From JAAGZL01 sp050288625 (GTDB lineage Bacteria > Pseudomonadota > Gammaproteobacteria > Chromatiales > Chromatiaceae), in NCBI GenBank assembly GCA_050288625.1, contig JBNKEE010000031.1:1-5093 (forward strand): a stretch of DNA of 5,093 nucleotides, read 5' to 3'. This document shows, piece after piece, positions 1 through 5,093 of this stretch. A program made the translations under genes and the position numbers. How positions within the stretch are numbered: the stretch's first letter is position 1; every line of letters begins with the position of its first letter. A model generated the notes under the pieces. It was not told where the DNA came from. It did no database searches and was given only the letters and a program-made list of their open reading frames with translations.

Positions 1-1153
1 GGTCAGTGCTATCTGTCTGATAGGTGTAGTCGATAGTTACTTTATCCACACCACCAGCATGCTCGGATGATACCGCACGCCCTTCACTATCGTAGCTCCA
101 GCTGGCATAACGGTTGCCATTCTCGTCGGTTATGCCGGTTAGGGCATAAGGAAAGGTGCTGTTCTCATAGTGATAGACACGTTGTGGATTATCGGTTGCA
201 TCATCTGGGGTATTGTCAGGAAATGTGATGCTAACCAGGCGTCCTTCGGTATCATAGCCGTACTGGTATGTTCTGGTAGCCGGATCGGTAAATCCGGCCA
301 CTCTTCCTTCACTATCCAGCTGATAGACAAGCGTATCTCCATTGGTATGAGATACCGTTATACTATCCGTCTGATAACTGTAGCTATGACTCAGGCCACT
401 ACGTTTAGTGACACTTAAGATGCGGCCTTGAGCATCATAAGCCTCTACTTGGTCATTGCGTGTGATATAGGTCCAGCCGGTGATGTTGCCCGATGAGTCT
501 TCGGTAGCAGTCAGTGTTCCAACTACATCTGCATCAGAGACCCAACCTCCGGTACCATCCGGTATATACGGCAATTTCTTGCCATCAGGTCTAAGTACCA
601 TTGTTTTATGCTTGCTGCCGTTCAACTGAACTTCAGGAAAGAAATTCCACCGGCCGCTCATCGAATTGAAGGCGCGGGTTACACTAAGAGGAAAAGGTGT
701 ATGACTCGTATAATCAACGGTGTATTGATATTTGTTTCCATTGGCTATAGTAATTGGATTTCCGTCTGACGGATTACCTTTTGAAGAGCATGCTCTGCCC
801 TCTCCTTTACCTATACCCTTATCAAAACAGTTCCTTCTGTAGCGATCGAATATCTGGCTTTCACTACAATATCTCCCAAGAATAAAACCTCTCACAAACA
901 CGTTAGGAGCTGTACCTAAAATGCACGACCAATTTCCATTATAAAATTCAATCTTCAATGCAACCCCAGGAGGCCTCAAAACACTGCATGCCTCTTCAGC
1001 CGTTAACCTAATCTTAGCCCTTCCATCCCCACCAATGCTCATGTGCCAATAAAGCCAATAGTCGGCATCTGGTACAGCTAATGCCTTATTAGTGAATAAC
1101 AATAATATAAGTGATAATGCATATAATCTTACCTGACCAGTTCCTGTTTTCAT
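1..1153 (-). CDS. RHS/YD-repeat protein with Sec signal peptide, 5' part (3' end beyond left edge)
   Basis: The frame is open for 384 codons from ATG 1153 to the left edge. Residues 1-26 form a signal peptide: Lys/Arg-containing n-region, hydrophobic LYALSLILLLF, and a likely cut after ALA26. Residues 27-130 are a segment I do not recognise, with five cysteines (56, 77, 96, 109, 122). GNPITIANGNKYQ at 131-143 followed by VDY is the typical entry to an RHS core. YD motifs follow at 239 (YDAQGR), 279 (LDSEGR), 300 (YDTEGR) and 354 (YDSEGR). RHS proteins build a beta-barrel shell and often carry a variable C-terminal toxin or adhesin part, which is not visible here, so the role is open. Start 1153 is chosen because it puts the signal peptide at the N-terminus, but a pyrimidine-rich stretch precedes it and no ribosome binding site is seen. 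In-frame ATGs at 1309 and 1330 would add 52 or 59 residues before the signal peptide. Confidence 0.88.
   Translation of the reverse strand, partial: MKTGTGQVRLYALSLILLLFTNKALAVPDADYWLYWHMSIGGDGRAKIRLTAEEACSVLRPPGVALKIEFYNGNWSCILGTAPNVFVRGFILGRYCSESQIFDRYRRNCFDKGIGKGEGRACSSKGNPSDGNPITIANGNKYQYTVDYTSHTPFPLSVTRAFNSMSGRWNFFPEVQLNGSKHKTMVLRPDGKKLPYIPDGTGGWVSDADVVGTLTATEDSSGNITGWTYITRNDQVEAYDAQGRILSVTKRSGLSHSYSYQTDSITVSHTNGDTLVYQLDSEGRVAGFTDPATRTYQYGYDTEGRLVSITFPDNTPDDATDNPQRVYHYENSTFPYALTGITDENGNRYASWSYDSEGRAVSSEHAGGVDKVTIDYTYQTDSTD
1119..1153 (-). repeat. Imperfect direct repeat, copy B (at RHS start)
   Basis: Reading on the minus strand from ATG 1153, ATGAAAACAGGAACTGGTCA and the following bases to 1119 resemble copy A at 1330-1294. 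By hand alignment about 28 of 37 columns match with small gaps. Both copies encode MKTG at the start. They lie 177 bases apart, a multiple of three, so the reading frame is kept. The similarity was judged by eye. Confidence 0.45.
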
Positions 1154-1157
1154 TAAG

Positions 1158-1188
1158 AAAAAGGGAAAGGGGACGCATTTATTTTTCC
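1158..1188. repeat. REP/transposon-associated repeat-like sequence
   Basis: The plus strand carries GGGGACGCATTTATTTTT (1169-1186) within an A/G-rich run. From memory, this string and close relatives (GGGGACAGATTTATTTT) recur between genes of many proteobacteria, often beside Y1-type REP-associated transposase genes. On the minus strand it is read in the RHS frame as KNKCVPFPFF, which I recall seeing in spuriously extended ORFs. There is no second copy in the window and no transposase, so the call rests on recall alone. Confidence 0.4.
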
Positions 1189-1293
1189 TCAGCTTTTGGC
1201 CTCCTTTTTCCTCTCTGCGCAACCCTGACACTATCTGTCGCTCACTCTCATCAACAAATAGAGGCTCTTCGTCCTTCCAATTTATTAACTTAC

Positions 1294-1330
1294 GCAGATT
1301 ATCTTTCATTGACCCTCTTCCCGTTTTCAT
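1294..1330 (-). repeat. Imperfect direct repeat, copy A (upstream in-frame ATG)
   Basis: Reading on the minus strand from ATG 1330, ATGAAAACGGGAAGAGGGTC and the following bases to 1294 resemble copy B at 1153-1119. Shared blocks are ATGAAAAC, GGAA, GGTCA and AAGATxAT. Copy A has a good ribosome binding site just upstream and copy B has none. This fits a gene start that was duplicated or split by an insertion. Confidence 0.45.
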
Positions 1331-1344
1331 TGTTATTCCTTTTT
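1331..1344 (-). promoter_or_regulatory. Ribosome binding site for upstream in-frame ATG 1330
   Basis: The minus strand reads AAAAAGGAATAACA directly before ATG 1330, a strong Shine-Dalgarno core (AAGGAA) with about five bases of spacing. It is the best ribosome binding site for the RHS reading frame, although the signal peptide only begins at ATG 1153. Either translation starts here and the RHS protein carries 59 extra residues, or this is the leftover leader of an interrupted start. Confidence 0.5.
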
Positions 1345-1393
1345 GTTTTACCCTTCGTCCGCCACCCTGATAAACAGATGAGATGTCACAACC

Positions 1394-1423
1394 ATCCGTA
1401 CGGATTTCAGGACCGTTAACGGA
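1394..1423. promoter_or_regulatory. Pair of perfect palindromes, possible operator
   Basis: ATCCGTACGGAT (1394-1405) is a perfect 12-base palindrome and CCGTTAACGG (1413-1422) a perfect 10-base palindrome. Their centres are 18 bases apart and they share CCGT/ACGG half-sites. They lie 64-92 bases upstream of ATG 1330. Paired sites of this kind can bind a dimeric regulator on nearly the same face of the helix, but I do not recognise the motif. Confidence 0.3.
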
Positions 1424-1547
1424 TATGGGTTGCCAGGGCTGTGAAAATTCCCGGTCAGGTAGGAGATGATGTGTTGGGAGTTAGCGTGATAATTATGCAA
1501 AACAGCTGAGTTCCATCTCTATTAATATTTTTCTATGATGCCTTTAG

Positions 1548-1575
1548 TAGATATCAGGACTGCATTTAATGTCAA
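1548..1575 (-). promoter_or_regulatory. Possible sigma70 promoter for the RHS gene
   Basis: On the minus strand a perfect -35 TTGACA (1575-1570) is followed after 16 bases by TATCTA (1553-1548). A TG one base upstream gives an extended -10 arrangement (TGaTATCTA). The -10 box is poor, matching three of six consensus bases. Transcription would begin near 1541, leaving about 210 bases before ATG 1330 and about 390 before ATG 1153. A better -10 (TATAAT, 1611-1606) lies upstream but has no recognisable -35. Confidence 0.35.
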
Positions 1576-1626
1576 GAATAATGGTCTAAGTAAAATGAGC
1601 GTTCTATTATAATATTTCAGATGTTA

Positions 1627-1640
1627 TTGATTTAGATCAG
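1627..1640. promoter_or_regulatory. FNR-box-like palindrome
   Basis: TTGATTTAGATCAG matches the FNR consensus TTGAT-N4-ATCAA at nine of ten defined bases. It lies about 25 bases upstream (centre to centre, minus strand) of the TATAAT at 1611-1606 and upstream of the TTGACA promoter candidate. A single 14-base match in AT-rich intergenic DNA can occur by chance. Confidence 0.25.
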
Positions 1641-1704
1641 CCATCTTTTGGCATTCTTCATCTTTTCTATATCTTCTCAAATAACTGAGATATCGACCAA
1701 CTAA

Positions 1705-1725
1705 AGCAATACTCCCGATATTGCT
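1705..1725 (-). terminator. Weak hairpin after gspM, possible terminator or processing site
   Basis: AGCAATA (1705-1711) and TATTGCT (1719-1725) form a perfect 7-bp stem with a 7-base loop, starting 7 bases past the gspM stop codon. The minus-strand continuation is only TTTAGTTGG and the stem is AT-rich, so termination would be inefficient. It could instead protect the 3' end of the mRNA. Confidence 0.3.
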
Positions 1726-1731
1726 GGCCAG

Positions 1732-2214
1732 CTAATCTCTGACGAAGAGCAACGTTGCATCCACCATACCACTCTTTTCTGTTCGCCTCGCGATTAATAG
1801 TTCGGCATGTATTAGATGCTTGGCAGAATTTACCACCAACCACTCAACCAACTTGTCGAACGGCACATCCTCGACCCTGACTCGAACCTTATGCTCACCT
1901 TCCGGTGTCAATGTTTTAATAGATGACTTTATCCCCACAACCGAACCGCTTTGGTCTATGAGCGCAAGCAATGACTGGTTATCGTTGGATACCGGTATGT
2001 CAGTAGCTGCGCCTAATTTTTTGTATTCACTGGCGATACGTACTAATTGAGTCCATTCCGACTGCTTTTTCTCCAGGTTGGTTTTATTTGCCTCCAGCGC
2101 GTCTTCCAAAGGCAGATAGATAAAGGCATAAGTCATCAGCAGCACGACAAACAGGATGCCCAGTGATACAAATCTGCGCTCGCGCAAAGAGAGATTACGA
2201 TACCACTCTGTCAT
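1732..2214 (-). CDS. gspM: Type II secretion system protein M (GspM)
   Basis: A 160-residue inner-membrane protein of the T2SS assembly platform that stabilises and partners GspL. The N-terminus WYRNLSLRERR is the typical GspM opening: a short cytoplasmic tail before one transmembrane helix at about residues 16-34 (FVSLGILFVVLLMTYAFIY). A short coiled-coil-prone stretch follows (about 40-65). The C-terminal periplasmic ferredoxin-like domain covers about 80-160, with the family pattern VRVRVEDVPFDKLVEWL (109-125) and a closing beta strand DATLLFVRD. Length is normal for the family. The ATG overlaps the gspL stop as ATGA, with AAGGAT eight bases upstream as a ribosome binding site. It is the last recognisable gene of the cluster; gspN does not follow. 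Confidence 0.93.
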   Translation of the reverse strand: MTEWYRNLSLRERRFVSLGILFVVLLMTYAFIYLPLEDALEANKTNLEKKQSEWTQLVRIASEYKKLGAATDIPVSNDNQSLLALIDQSGSVVGIKSSIKTLTPEGEHKVRVRVEDVPFDKLVEWLVVNSAKHLIHAELLIARRTEKSGMVDATLLFVRD

Positions 2215-3437
2215 ACCGATTTATCCTTGATCTTAATACGAGCCTCCACTTTGGAGTCTTTGGACACGGTAGATAGAATTTCAGAGATGGTACTGCCGCC
2301 ACTGTCCAACTGCTGCTTAAACCTCTCAATCTGTGCAACGCTCTGCCCTTCCAGATTGATCACCAGGCTTCCTTGGCGATACTCTATATTGTTGAATGTT
2401 ATGGAGGGATTGCTCCGCTTTGTCTTGCCTAATATAGAGAGCAACTCAAGCAGATTGTCTACTCCCTGACCATGGGCGATCCTGCGTTGCTCAAGTTTCT
2501 GTTCTGCCTGGACCAAGGGCTGCACCAAACGTTTGATATCTGGGAATGTGGTGTGAAACAGCTCTTCACTCTTCCGGGTAACAGTGTCTATATCCTGTCG
2601 CAATGAGTAGTATTGGTATCCGGACGCACCCAGGTAGACAACGACCGCCAATGCGCTTAGGACAATTGCAGGCCACCAACTTCCGGAAGAAACACCTGCT
2701 GGCTCTAGCTGTTCGAATCCTTGTAGTAGATTTATCTCCGGCCGCTTTGTTCCAAGTTCTGATAATTGGTCAAAATCCGAATTGTTCTGGCCAAAAATTA
2801 TTTGCGCGTTTAGCTGTTCCAGAAGTGAGTGTATTTCAGCGTTATGAACACGTTCCCAGATTCGGATGATTGTACAATTTTCGGTTTCATCTCTGTTGCA
2901 TAGCCGTGTCAGCAGCACAGGCAATTGCTTCAGAGAACACTCGAAACCGGATATAGCGCCATCACGTACGATAGCCGTATCGTTTCTGACAAGGATCGAC
3001 AGCTCGTTTTCGTTCCAGGGTATCAGCAGTGGTTCTGCCACCGCCCAAACCGGATATATTCCCGCATTGGCAAGTGTTTGTAACAGATCGGTCAGAAACC
3101 GCTGGGAAATCGCAACAACCGGAATCAATCCGTTTGCCTGGCGTTTTCCCCGGGCAAAGTGCATAAGCTCGACGTCCTCCGCCATCTGCTCTTCCAATGC
3201 ATAAGGTATTGCACTTGCAATGGCCCGGCTATTCCCATCAGGTAAATCTGCAGCGGTAATCAACAGCGAGCGCCCGGCAATTACTAAAACCGCTCTTTTC
3301 CCCTTAGCATACATAGCCAGGTCATCTAAACCTCCCGACCCCACCTCTCCTTCCGGCCGGTTATCCCTGTCCAGAGATGTCCAGCTCCAATGAGAGAAAT
3401 CGTCTGAATCATATCTGATCATCAAACTATCACTCAT
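2211..3437 (-). CDS. gspL: Type II secretion system protein L (GspL)
   Basis: A 408-residue bitopic inner-membrane protein that recruits the cytoplasmic ATPase GspE and contacts GspM. Residues 1 to about 240 form the cytoplasmic actin-like domain, with LPDGNSRAIASAIPYALEEQ near 65-84 and the conserved INLLQGF just before the membrane (about 235-241). One transmembrane helix spans about 256-274 (WPAIVLSALAVVVYLGASG). The periplasmic part has FPDIKRLVQPLVQAEQKL (about 298-315), a family hallmark, and a ferredoxin-like C-terminal domain. ATG 3437 is chosen over the in-frame TTG 3440: AAGAGG lies about eight bases upstream of the ATG. The start overlaps the gspK end by 8 bases, and the stop overlaps the gspM start by 4. 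Confidence 0.94.
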   Translation of the reverse strand: MSDSLMIRYDSDDFSHWSWTSLDRDNRPEGEVGSGGLDDLAMYAKGKRAVLVIAGRSLLITAADLPDGNSRAIASAIPYALEEQMAEDVELMHFARGKRQANGLIPVVAISQRFLTDLLQTLANAGIYPVWAVAEPLLIPWNENELSILVRNDTAIVRDGAISGFECSLKQLPVLLTRLCNRDETENCTIIRIWERVHNAEIHSLLEQLNAQIIFGQNNSDFDQLSELGTKRPEINLLQGFEQLEPAGVSSGSWWPAIVLSALAVVVYLGASGYQYYSLRQDIDTVTRKSEELFHTTFPDIKRLVQPLVQAEQKLEQRRIAHGQGVDNLLELLSILGKTKRSNPSITFNNIEYRQGSLVINLEGQSVAQIERFKQQLDSGGSTISEILSTVSKDSKVEARIKIKDKSV

Positions 3438-4371
3438 CAAAAAAACCTCTTTTAACTCGCTGAATCACTCTGATCTTGTCCTTATCTTCCCGGTATATGA
3501 TGGATCTGTAACCAAATCTTTGCTGGCCTATCTGTATATTGCCGGCAACAGTAAAATATTTACTGGAGACGCCCAATCCTTCTGCAACAACTGTCCTACC
3601 CGCCAATGCTTGTTGTGACATGAATGATGCCATATCTTCAAACGGCTTCTCTGATCTAGTTTCAATTATAAGCTGGGCATCCTGCTGCGAAATATCCCTG
3701 CTCATACTTCGCAGAACTGGTTCCGGTGCTGTATTTACATTTATATCAACAATTCCAGGCAGGGCAGATACATTTGGTTCGAGTACCTGACACACCTCTT
3801 CGGTAAACCCCTCAATCAATCGTAGCTCACTTAGATCTACCATTGCCTGATTGGCTGGTCGGTACGGTGGAGTTTTTGCCATATAGTGGCTATCCTCCGC
3901 ACCACTGGGATAGCGAGTTTCGCCATTTGCATCCAACCAATCCAATAGAGCATCTGCCAATTGCTGTGGGAGATCCAACACAATTAACAGACGCTGAAAC
4001 CTTCCCAGGTATTTTTTCCCGGCATCACCAGTAGCCAATAGATTATTGATATTAAATCTACCTTGATAGTCAGTAATCGTAGCTGACAGCTGTCCACCTT
4101 CGACCTGTGTCGGTTCTATAGGTTGACTCCAGACATCTTGCTCACTATCTGTTTTGTTATTAGTAATATCCTCTTGTAGCCTGGCCACAGCCCATGCATC
4201 TATCCCCTGGGCGTATAACCAACCCTGTTCCACTCGCTGGACATTCTCTGTTTTACGGATATCAATCCATTGCCGCTTGATCATAGATACACAAATAATA
4301 GTGGCGATAGATACAACCAGCAATGTTGTCAGCAACGCAATCCCACGTGAATGATGATGCATGGATTTCAT
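3430..4371 (-). CDS. gspK: Type II secretion system minor pseudopilin GspK
   Basis: A 313-residue minor pseudopilin that caps the pseudopilus tip with GspI and GspJ. The prepilin peptidase site is SRG10|IALLTTLLVV, followed by a hydrophobic helix to about residue 30. The mature protein has Thr instead of Glu at position 5, as is usual for GspK and consistent with a tip position. The large alpha domain typical of GspK is present. DWLDANGETRYPSGAEDSHY (144-163) matches the acidic region that binds calcium in the enterotoxigenic E. coli GspI-J-K structure, followed by PPYRPANQAMVDLSELRLI. INVNTAPEPVLRSM (210-223) is a further family hallmark. Length is normal. The start overlaps the gspJ stop as ATGA; ATG at codon 4 is a possible alternative start. 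Confidence 0.95.
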   Translation of the reverse strand: MKSMHHHSRGIALLTTLLVVSIATIICVSMIKRQWIDIRKTENVQRVEQGWLYAQGIDAWAVARLQEDITNNKTDSEQDVWSQPIEPTQVEGGQLSATITDYQGRFNINNLLATGDAGKKYLGRFQRLLIVLDLPQQLADALLDWLDANGETRYPSGAEDSHYMAKTPPYRPANQAMVDLSELRLIEGFTEEVCQVLEPNVSALPGIVDINVNTAPEPVLRSMSRDISQQDAQLIIETRSEKPFEDMASFMSQQALAGRTVVAEGLGVSSKYFTVAGNIQIGQQRFGYRSIIYREDKDKIRVIQRVKRGFFDE

Positions 4372-4973
4372 GATCCGATCACAAACAGGCGTTTAACCCT
4401 GCCAAACTCTTTTGTTGTTATTATTACTTCCACCGCCCGGGGCAACACATCTTGTGTTGTTTCTGCTGCCTCTGGTGGCCAAAACCCGTGCCAATCAGAC
4501 TGTTCATGCCCTATAAAATCCATCTCTATACTCTGCACATCGTTGATAAGCCGGATGCGGCTCAACTCACTGCCTTGCACCCGATCCAGCACAGACCATA
4601 CCAGACGTTCCAGGTGTCCATCATTCAGATGATACTCAACTCTACTAAGATCCGATTTCCCGGATATTTCGCCGCTACCACCACCCCTGGTAAGATACAG
4701 CAGCTTTTCTCCGGCACCACCTATTAGCGCATCCTGTTGAGATCCAAGCTCATCCCTAACCCCCCGGGGCACCGCCTGTTCAAGATCCTGTTGAATAAAC
4801 AGGAATGTGCGCTGCAGCGAAGCCAGACCGGCTGCGGACTGTTCAAGCTGCCGGTTACCGTCAATTATCTGTTTCAGGCCACCGTATGCCAATGTCGCCA
4901 TTACCGAGAATATCGATATAGCAATCAACAACTCCAACAGAGTGAAGCCTTGAAAACAGCGTCGATTATTCAT
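4368..4973 (-). CDS. gspJ: Type II secretion system minor pseudopilin GspJ
   Basis: A 201-residue minor pseudopilin forming the tip complex with GspI and GspK. The prepilin peptidase site is CFQG9|FTLLELLIAISIF, with the conserved Glu5 of the mature protein at residue 14 and an N-terminal helix running to about 65. The globular domain shows GspJ-family patterns: RTFLFIQQDLEQAVPRGVRD (55-74), DLSRVEYHLNDGHLERLVW (108-126), and the C-terminal LPRAVEVIITTKEFGRVKRLF (177-197, ending close to the C-terminus). Length is normal. The gene begins inside the end of gspI (8-base overlap) with only a weak purine stretch upstream, so it is probably translated by coupling. Confidence 0.95.
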   Translation of the reverse strand: MNNRRCFQGFTLLELLIAISIFSVMATLAYGGLKQIIDGNRQLEQSAAGLASLQRTFLFIQQDLEQAVPRGVRDELGSQQDALIGGAGEKLLYLTRGGGSGEISGKSDLSRVEYHLNDGHLERLVWSVLDRVQGSELSRIRLINDVQSIEMDFIGHEQSDWHGFWPPEAAETTQDVLPRAVEVIITTKEFGRVKRLFVIGS

Positions 4974-5093
4974 GTGTCACCCACAAGTAGCCGATACTTC
5001 GGGTTAATTCAGCCGACTGGCCGTCTCTGCCTACGGTAACAATAATGCGGTGAACGGAAGGATCAGGAGTATGCTCTATTTGCTGATGCCACA
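4966..5093 (-). CDS. gspI: Type II secretion system minor pseudopilin GspI, C-terminal 41 residues (5' end beyond right edge)
   Basis: An open frame enters from the right edge and ends at TAA 4968-4966. The visible part begins WHQQIEHTPDPSVHRIIVTV and ends LTRSIGYLWVTHE. The pattern of a beta strand (RIIVTV), a charged turn, then LTRSIGYLW is that of a GspI C-terminus, and the position directly before gspJ is the canonical gspI place. The pseudopilin N-terminus is not in the window, so identity rests on this tail plus gene order. Confidence 0.85.
   Translation of the reverse strand, partial: WHQQIEHTPDPSVHRIIVTVGRDGQSAELTRSIGYLWVTHE

Larger units (their letters stand above)
1154..1731. other. 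Intergenic region between gspM and the RHS gene
   Basis: No convincing separate gene lies here on either strand. From the gspM side it holds the weak hairpin, the FNR-like palindrome, the TTGACA promoter candidate, the paired palindromes, the ribosome binding site at 1331-1344 with ATG 1330, and the REP-like sequence. The RHS frame stays open back to an in-frame stop near 1470. The 1154-1330 stretch could therefore be coding (reading about FVDESERQIVSGLRREEKGG in its middle), but I recognise no domain in it. Confidence 0.6.

Noticed and set aside
1..380. Short repeated DNA around YD motifs (for example CTTCACTATC and TCTGATA variants) as a possible CRISPR or tandem array
   Set aside because: The copies are irregularly spaced, in frame, and encode the D-x-x-G-R and YQTDS repeats of the RHS protein.
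139..418. Frames on both strands inside the RHS gene (139-342 minus, 170-418 plus)
   Set aside because: The RHS frame is continuous here with four YD motifs; these are shadow frames.
1111..1419. Plus-strand 102-codon frame with hydrophobic stretches
   Set aside because: It lies opposite the RHS start and its upstream region, has no recognisable domain or good ribosome binding site, and its hydrophobic appearance comes from the pyrimidine-rich complement of purine-rich minus-strand sequence.
3438..3440. TTG start for gspL giving one extra residue
   Set aside because: ATG 3437 directly follows, with AAGAGG at better spacing and a stronger start codon.
1820..5039. Several plus-strand frames of 60-110 codons across the gsp genes
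   Set aside because: All lie opposite well-supported gspM, gspL, gspK, gspJ or gspI sequence and have no family features of their own.

Overview
The window reads as chromosomal DNA from a gammaproteobacterium, moderately AT-rich by eye. This rests on the type II secretion (T2SS) gene order and on the style of the pseudopilin and GspL/GspM proteins. The genus cannot be read from the sequence. All convincing genes lie on the minus strand, so transcription runs from the right edge to the left.

The right two thirds (1732-5093) hold the distal part of a T2SS operon in canonical order: gspI (3' end only), gspJ, gspK, gspL, gspM. The junctions overlap by 8, 4, 8 and 4 bases, so the genes are almost certainly cotranscribed and translationally coupled. 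GspI, GspJ and GspK are minor pseudopilins that, with GspH, form the tip of the periplasmic pseudopilus. GspL and GspM are the inner-membrane assembly platform that links the GspE ATPase to the pseudopilus. No gspN follows gspM.

The left part (1-1153) is the 5' end of an RHS/YD-repeat gene running off the left edge. The visible 384 residues contain a Sec signal peptide, a cysteine-containing N-terminal segment, an RHS entry motif (GNPITIANGNKYQ) and four D-x-x-G-R YD motifs.

The 578 bases between gspM and the RHS start (1154-1731) hold no convincing separate gene. They contain a weak hairpin after gspM, an FNR-box-like palindrome, a possible sigma70 promoter, two perfect palindromes, a well-placed ribosome binding site at an upstream in-frame ATG (1330), and a 'GGGGACGCATTTATTTTT' stretch that resembles a widespread transposon-associated repeat. 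The RHS reading frame stays open from about 1470 to the left edge. The start regions at 1330 and 1153 are similar to each other over about 36 bases (both encode MKTG), which suggests a duplicated or interrupted gene start. This junction is the most unusual part of the window.
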